Assembly: GCA_000750105.3 (NCBI GenBank)
Contig: JPHH03000090.1
Span: forward strand, 26,432 to 90,431
Source: Tolypocladium sp. Sup5 PDA-1
Taxonomy: Eukaryota > Ascomycota > Sordariomycetes > Hypocreales > Ophiocordycipitaceae
DNA: 64,000 bases
Direction of reading: 5' to 3'
Under the pieces are notes generated by a model. That model was not told where the DNA came from, did no database searches, and saw nothing but the letters and a program-made list of their open reading frames with translations. The position numbers and the translations under genes were made by a program. Positions 57,901 to 64,000 of the stretch are shown piece after piece. Every line of letters starts with the position of its first letter. Within the stretch, counting starts at the first letter, position 1.

Positions 57901-58900
57901 ATATCTATAAAGTCTTATAGCTCCTTAAGTAAATTAATATCTTATCCCTAAGGTATTAATACTTCTTTATCCTATAATAAGACTTTATTATTTCTAGTTT
58001 TCCTAATAATAATAAAAACTTTTAGTTTATTTTAACTTTCTTAAGTAAATTATACTAGATCTAAGATTTTAATACTACTTTATTAATATTTAAACTATTA
58101 TTTTCTATTTATAAGAGATAAATAAATATATTTAGAAGTAAGGGTAAGTATTCTTAATAAAATAGGGCTTCCCTTAAGATTCGGGTCCTAATCGATAGCG
58201 ATATAATAATAATTTATTCGCTATAAGTCCTTATAGGAATTAATAATTTAAAATAATACTTCCTAAACCCTATAATAAGAGATTTAGAACTATCCTAGAG
58301 TAATAAGCTTTAGTACTATATATAATACTTATCGTAATTAGTATTTTCGAGTAAATATAATATTAATAAGATTAACCTCTAAATAAGTATCTAAATTAAT
58401 ATATATTTTAAGACTAATTCGCCCTTAAATTATAATTAGGGTATAAAATTAATAAGTTATTCTAATCTATACTAGATTAATTAAAGTAAGGGCGGCTACT
58501 TTAACTTCTAATCTTTTCTTAACTTCTTTTATTTTAGATAATAATTCTAAAGATATTTATTACTTCTATACTTATAATAGGTAAGGATCTTCCCTTCCTT
58601 TATTATAGGATTCTTCTTTTTATTCTTAATAGCTATAATTATAAAATTAGAAATATTCGAGGTATTAGATAATCGACGAATCCTAAGTAAATTATAAAAC
58701 TTTCGCTAAGGAAACTTTATAAAAAGTATATTCTCTAATTAATTACTCTTTTATTTTCCTTTATAATCTAATATATCTTATAACTATTATATAATTTATA
58801 TAATTTACTCCTAGCTTTTACCTTTAATAATAATATATAAATTAATCTTTTCTCGTAGATTATATTATAATTTACTAAAGAATATAAACGCTTAATTAAT
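54960..58900 (-). pseudogene. Gypsy Pol remnant of element A (RT, integrase end)
   Basis: On the minus strand at about 57290-57530 the reverse transcriptase is clear: FRTQYNYYEYL-like sequence, LINILATF, YYIYKVL, then IVYLDNILIYLGNKEEYI (57349-57375), where the catalytic YLDD is YLDN by a G-to-A change. At about 55000-55080 the frame reads LYNIFYISLLKL, the NVFHVSLLEP end of a gypsy integrase. The regions between and upstream are so rich in TAG/TAA that domains cannot be dated in detail. No chromodomain was seen after the integrase end. Confidence 0.75.
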
Positions 58901-58990
58901 TTTAAGAGCTTAGTTAAAATATTTTTCTAATAAATCTAGATATATATTAAATTCTATCGGGGATTAACCTTCCTATTATTAAGCACTTTC

Positions 58991-59444
58991 TGTTACGACC
59001 TAGGCTAACGGGCCACGGGATGGGCCGGCTGTGCAGGCGCTACTGCGGGCTACACGGAATAATAGTCGGAACGACGGGCTAATAGTAGCATAGCGATATT
59101 AGATTATTAGGATCGGTAGGTGATCTAGGTGAGCTAGATTACTACGATCGGGCAATAATCTAAGTGATCTAGGCAATGGATTATTAAGGGCTCTTAATAA
59201 TCTAGAAGCAATACCTAGTATATAGGACCCCCTAATTTCCTCACTATAGTATAGATACCTCGCTAGCTTTTAATATATTATTCTAATATAGACACACTTA
59301 TATTACTTTAAACCCTTTGGTTATAATCTACTATCCGGGATATCTAATCTATCACTATCGTAATAAGACTATTCAACGGCTACGCCCTAACCTACCTGCT
59401 AATATAAACCTCCGGTTTATCCCTTAGGAACCTAAACCGTTATA
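58991..59444 (+). repeat. Solo LTR of the element C family
   Basis: The 454-bp unit starts tgttacgacctaggctaacg and ends aacctaaaccgttata. A perfect 5-bp duplication, ctttc, flanks it (58986-58990 and 59445-59449), so it arose by recombination between the LTRs of an insertion into element A. It is close to the LTR at 60580-61000, which lacks about 33 internal bases. Confidence 0.92.
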
Positions 59445-60128
59445 CTTTCTTATTAAGTAGCGATTAATACTTAATAATTAATAAAGTCCTTTAAGAGAAT
59501 AAGGGTCTATTCCTAGAATCCCTTTTAATCTTCCTTAAGGATCTCTCTTTCTTCCTTAAAATATTCTCTAAGGAATCGATCTTATCTCGCTCTACCTTTA
59601 TAGTATATATTATCTAAGGTAAGTAAAATCTTTATATTATCTTTATAATACTTTTTCTTTACTCCCTTAAATACTTTTTCTAAGTTATTAAGCTAGCTAT
59701 CCTATTACTAGGGATTAGTAAGGTATCTAAGCTCTATAAGATACTTTAGCTTAACCCTACTATTACTAGTATTATTTAACGAATTACTCTTATATTAATA
59801 GCGAATTTAAGTAAAAAGGGTAATATAATTACCGCTACCTTATACTTAAGAGATTTTACTTTATAACTAAGATTCTCGTTACTTTAATTATTTTAACTCC
59901 TTAAGATAATAAATTTAATCCTAGATCGCCTCTATATCTAGTATATCCTCTTAAGGATTCGAGATATTAGCTCGAATAATATTTATAAGAGTAGATTTAC
60001 TTTAGGTAAAATCGCCTTATTAACTAGAGGATTCTCCCTATCGCGTAGCCGCTTATACTACTACGGTTCGGCGGGTATTCCTAGTTAGTATCGTGCTTCC
60101 GAGTAACCGTTAGTTAAAGCTTAAGAAT

Positions 60129-60389
60129 TATAATACTAACTCGAATAAGTATTTAATTATATAATAGATTAATTACCTATAGGGAGGTAGGATTATTAGG
60201 TAGGAGTATAAGTATATTCTATTAAGTATATAAGACTTAAGCTTACTAGGGTAATAGTTCGCTACTAACTCGCGCTTAAGTTACTATAACTATTTACGTA
60301 ACCTAGGTATTATTCTATTATACCTAACCTTATAGCCTAGCTCCTTATCGTAGCCTAGCTTCCTAGTATTAATGCTCCGGAACCTTATA
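60129..60389 (-). repeat. 5' LTR of element A
   Basis: This is an intact 261-bp copy of the LTR that element B split at 47763/52375. It is followed by aaggc, the same 5 bases that precede the other copy at 47641. Confidence 0.92.
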
Positions 60390-60579
60390 AAGGCTATCTA
60401 GTTTTCGGCAGTCTTCCTGCTTATAAAGCCTCTAAGATATAGTATACTTAGGAGTAAGAAGAAGATATTAAGATATAGAAGACCTAACGTTTCCTAGATA
60501 ACTACGTCGATCTACTAGGTTTACTAAAAGGGCAACTATAGTACTCCCGCCCTTCCTCCCGAAGGCTAAATCTAAATAG

Positions 60580-61000
60580 TATTATAACCTAGGCTAATGG
60601 GCCACGGGATAGGCCGGCTGTGCAGACGCTACTACGGGCTATATAGAATAATAGTCGGAACGACGAGCTAATAGTAGCATAGCGATATTAGATTATTAGG
60701 ATCGGTAGGTGATCTAGGTAAGCTAGATTACTACGGTTAGTTAATAATCTAAGTAATCTAGGTAATAGATTATTAAGGGCTCTTAATAATCTAGGAATAA
60801 TACCTAGTATATAGACCCCCTAATTTCCTTACTATAGTATAGATACCTCGCTAGCTTTTAATAACACTCTTTAGTTATAATCTATTATCCGGGATATTCG
60901 ATCTATTACTATCGTAATAAGACTAGCCTAGTACTATACCCTAACCTTACCTACTAATATAAACCTACTAGTTTATCCCTTAGGAACCTAAACTATTATA
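60580..61000 (+). repeat. 5' LTR of element C
   Basis: It starts tattataacctaggctaatgg (RIP form of tgttacgacctagg) and ends aacctaaactattata. It matches the solo LTR at 58991-59444. Coding sequence for Gag and protease follows on the same strand; the 3' LTR lies beyond the window. Confidence 0.88.
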
Positions 61001-61319
61001 TATTAAAAGCTCTTATTTAGAAGGTTATAGCGTTACCTTAAGCAATACTTAATACTATCGAAATAGCACTACTAACTAAACCTAGATCGAGTACTAACCC
61101 CTAGGGGAAGGCACTACTACCCCCTATAAAACCTACCGATAAAATAGAAATCTTAGACGACGAGTTAGATAACGATACCCCGGATATAAATAAGGAACTC
61201 TAGGATAAAGTCTACCGCCTTTAGCGATAAATTAATAACTTAGTTACCCTCTAGGAGGAATAGACTAAGATATACTAAACCTAGGTTAACGAGCTCTATT
61301 CCCTCGCTAATACCGCTAT

Positions 61320-62160
61320 TAAGGGAAAGGACCCTAGAGAGGTCCTTAAGCTAAAGATACCCTAACCCTTTAACGGTACTATAGGAATACTCTAGCTATT
61401 TATTACTTAAATACGAGCGTACTTTATATACTTCCTAACCTAGTTTCGCTACGAGATAGCGAAAGTGCACTTTATAGCCGGAAACCTTTCTAGCTTAGTA
61501 GCTGCATAGTTTAAACTAACCCTACGCGACTTCGTCGCTAACGTAGCAATAGGAATATATAAACTAGAAACTAATAAGGTCCTTAATAACTACTATAAGT
61601 TCGAGGAAGCCCTACGATAAGCATTTAGGAATATAGACGAAGAAAGGGACGCCGAAAATAAACTCGATAACCTCCGATAGAAGGGATCCGCGTCGGACTA
61701 CGCGGCAACCTTCCGATAAATTATCTTAAAGATCCCGTAGGAGTAGTCTTACTTAATAGGAGCCTTCTACTTGGGATTAAAGGAGGACGTTAAGGACGAA
61801 CTCTATAAGGAAGAGCGACCCGATACATTGGCCGAATATATCGCTATAGCCGTACGCATCGACGATAGATAGTATAAGAGACGCGAAGAGAGGAGGTACG
61901 TAGGAAAAGGGTAGAATAGAAACCCTACCCGCTACTTTAGTAACTCTCGACGAAAGTATAAAGAACCTATTATACGCTATAATAACTCTAGTCTAGGACG
62001 AATAGACTTAGACGTAATATAGAAAACTAAGCTAAAAGAAGGTAAGAAATACTATAACTATAGGAAGTTTAGATACTTCGCCCGCGAATGTAAATAACCT
62101 AAGAAGATTAGATAGAAGCTAATACTAGAAGGTAAGAAGTACCTTAACGCTACTAATAAG
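61320..62160 (+). pseudogene. Gag remnant of element C with zinc knuckle
   Basis: The frame shows a retrotransposon Gag core: HFIAGNLSSLVAA, TLRDFVANVAIGIY, SASDYAATFR, IGAFYLGLKEDVKDELYKEE and RPDTLAEYIAIAVRIDDR. It ends in a degraded CCHC knuckle at 62050-62091: YYNYRKFRYFAREC instead of CxxCxxxGHxxxxC. The two first Cys and the His are all Tyr and the Gly is Arg, each one RIP-type transition away from the expected codon. Many Gln/Trp codons are stops. Confidence 0.82.
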
Positions 62161-63840
62161 GAACTAGTTAACTACGATAACCTAAACTAGACCGCGTGCT
62201 ATAACAACGACTACAACACGCACCTCTTAGATAAACAAGGTAGCGGATAGTTCCCTAGAGAACTAAAAGGAAGCAGAACCATCGCTATAATAGGAAGACG
62301 AGGAGTCTCTGGGTTACGAGGCGTAACCGACGGACGAAGGCTTAAATAATAACGAGAAGAACACGTAGAATTCCTATATCTAGGAGGAGTATCTAATAAA
62401 TAGATACGATAAAATAGAAAGAAATTCTAGGAAGATATACGCTAATTATACTAGATCGAACGACGATATCGCTACTAAGAAGAAGAGCGATATAGAATAA
62501 TCGCCGAAGTAAAATAATAATTATAGTTAATAGAAGAAGAAGAAAGGCTAGAGATATTTAATAATATAAAGTAATACTCTAGGTCTAACGACGAACGGAG
62601 TATTAACGATACTAGCTCCGAAAACGAGAACTATATGCCTAGCGTAACCGAGGACGGACGATTAAAAGTACCGATACTCTATCGGGAAAACGCGACCCTC
62701 GGAGCCTCGCTTAAAGGGAAGGAAATAATAAATAATAATATAAAAATAAGCGCTATAACTAATATTAGTATATAAATAGAGCTAGAACCTCTTATAGAGA
62801 TATAATAATCTACTCTTATCTAATACGAACCCGCGCCTAAAGGCGGAGACTACGCTATTACTATTATTATAACTAATATAATAAACGCGATCGTAGGAGA
62901 CGTATACCTATAAATAGAATATAGAGATAACCCTAGGGTTATACCTAGGTATAAGTTATATATGTAAATTTTATAGGCCTTATATATCTACCTAGACTAT
63001 TAAATATATTTCCGAACTAAGGTATAATACGATATATTTCCTACTAGGTAAAAGGGATACGCTATTACTAACTTATATATACTAAATAACCTATATAAAT
63101 AGAGGGCAACTACGCGATATATATCGTATAAGGTAATTATCCTAGAACTAAACGAAAATATACCCCTTAAATACTAAAGCGATTAGTTAATTAATAGAAT
63201 ATATATATTACTTACTTACTATATATATACCTTTAGGAAGGTATAGGAGTAATACTAATATATATAGTAAGGATATCCTATTACTTAATAAACTATCTAT
63301 ATACTAATATATAATAGAGAAAGTTATAGGGATTGCCCCTTACTAGGATACCTAGAGTATATAAGAGAAAAAGCACGAGAATAGTATATTAATATATAGG
63401 GAATACCAAAACCCTACGAAATATATCGATAAATAATCGATAAATAGTAGTAAGAAGGATATATTAGACCTATTTAAATAGCGCTAAAGTATTAAAAGAA
63501 TAAGAGACTTCTTAATATATACTATAAAAAATCGGTATTATAACTTAAATACTACTAGAAATACGTAGTTAATTACGAGAACGCTAATTATAGGAAGTAT
63601 AAAGAGGACTCTAAGGAGATCTAGTATACCCTCGAGGAAATGCGCTAAAATAACTTTAACTTCTAGAACGTAAAAGGAAAGCTAGGATATAAGTATTAGT
63701 ATAATAAACTAAAGAAGCTTATTAACGAAGAAAAATTAGACTAGGATTTAAAAAACGAGGCACGCTATCTATAAAAGGGCTATAGACTAGCATATAATAA
63801 AGAGATCTAAGGACCCTATGTATAATAGAGATAGGTTATA

Positions 63841-64000
63841 GCAATAAAATAGTATTAGATGTCTATATCGCGGGATATCGTATAACGGCACTATTAGATA
63901 GTAGTGCGATAGGCAACTATATTTTACCCCGAGTTATTAATCGTTATCGACTCCTATAGAAATAGAAGACCGAACTATACGAACTCTATAATATCGAAGG
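63841..64000 (+). pseudogene. Aspartic protease start of element C
   Basis: The frame reads VYIAGYRITALLDSSAIGNY, then ILPRVINRYRL, and TELYELYNIEG after two RIP stops. LLDSSA is the retroviral-type protease active site DSGA with Gly changed to Ser. The frame is cut by the window end. Confidence 0.8.

Larger units (their letters stand above)
47646..60389 (-). mobile_element. Ty3/gypsy retrotransposon A, with nested insertions
   Basis: Two copies of a 261-bp LTR bound the element. One is 60129-60389 (5' LTR in minus orientation). The other is split by element B into 47646-47763 and 52375-52517 (118+143 = 261). The flanking 5-bp duplication is aaggc at 47641-47645 and 60390-60394. LTR ends are now TATA-type because RIP altered TG and CA. 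Between them the minus strand encodes a gypsy Pol and the plus strand an antisense frame. After removing element B (4606 bp plus its duplication) and the solo LTR (454 bp plus its duplication), A is about 7.7 kb. Confidence 0.88.
60580..64000 (+). mobile_element. Ty3/gypsy retrotransposon C, 5' part, continues past the window
   Basis: The LTR, Gag with zinc knuckle and the start of the protease appear in gypsy order on the plus strand. The element is heavily RIP-mutated. Its insertion lies 190 bases right of element A, in other repeat-like sequence (60395-60579). Confidence 0.85.

Noticed and set aside
52375..60389. CRISPR-like or satellite array in the TA-rich block
   Set aside because: Apparent repeats are short TA-rich words produced by RIP, without constant spacing or spacer structure; the organism is a eukaryote.

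Overview
The window reads as nuclear DNA of a filamentous ascomycete (Pezizomycotina). Genes are split by short 47-100 bp introns with GTRNGT/YAG borders and CTRAY branch sites. Fungus-specific families are present: a P450 of the trichodiene-oxygenase type, an AA14-like LPMO, a 2EXR protein, a PTH11-type rhodopsin and a LysM-GH18 chitinase. Repeats carry the mark of repeat-induced point mutation (RIP): CpA to TpA changes on both strands, with CAA/CAG and TGG codons turned into stops. The genus cannot be fixed from the sequence alone.

Left part (1-21.4 kb): a gene-poor compartment in which a few intact genes sit among decayed ones. Apparently intact are the P450 (3538-5480, five exons), the AA14-like secreted protein (15650-16961, five exons) and the 2EXR protein (17551-18672). 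Broken are a rhodopsin-like receptor (10984-12245, disrupted by a 20-bp duplication), an SF2/RecQ-like helicase piece (12257-12960), hAT transposase ends (9608-9790 and 14529-14850) and a LysM-GH18 chitinase (19200-21300).

Middle part (21.6-38.9 kb): a moderately RIP-damaged mobile region. An integrase-type transposase (23290-24837) lies beside a spliced RING-finger gene (24975-25500) and faces a Cys/NLS protein remnant (21667-23093). A 5'-truncated Helitron-type PIF1 helicase (26977-29797) that is largely free of RIP follows, then tandem repeats, a hAT fragment, a solo gypsy-type LTR and, 24 bp beyond it, a 58-residue secreted cysteine-rich protein gene (31495-31732). An intact GMC oxidoreductase (34076-36069) is followed immediately by a hAT BED-finger fragment.

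Right part (38.9-64 kb): strongly RIP-mutated, TA-rich DNA without usable ORFs. After reading through RIP stops it resolves into: large genes of unknown family (39.0-47.2 kb); a Ty3/gypsy element A on the minus strand (47646-60389, TSD aaggc); a second gypsy element B nested inside the LTR of A (47764-52369, TSD cttac, identical-length 268-bp LTRs); a solo LTR nested in A (58991-59444, TSD ctttc); and the 5' part of a gypsy element C of the same family as that solo LTR (60580 to window end). Elements A and B both carry an antisense reading frame between integrase and 3' LTR.

The intact host genes suggest a role in interaction with plant material or a host (LPMO, GMC oxidoreductase, P450, secreted Cys-rich protein), but nothing shows that they form one cluster.
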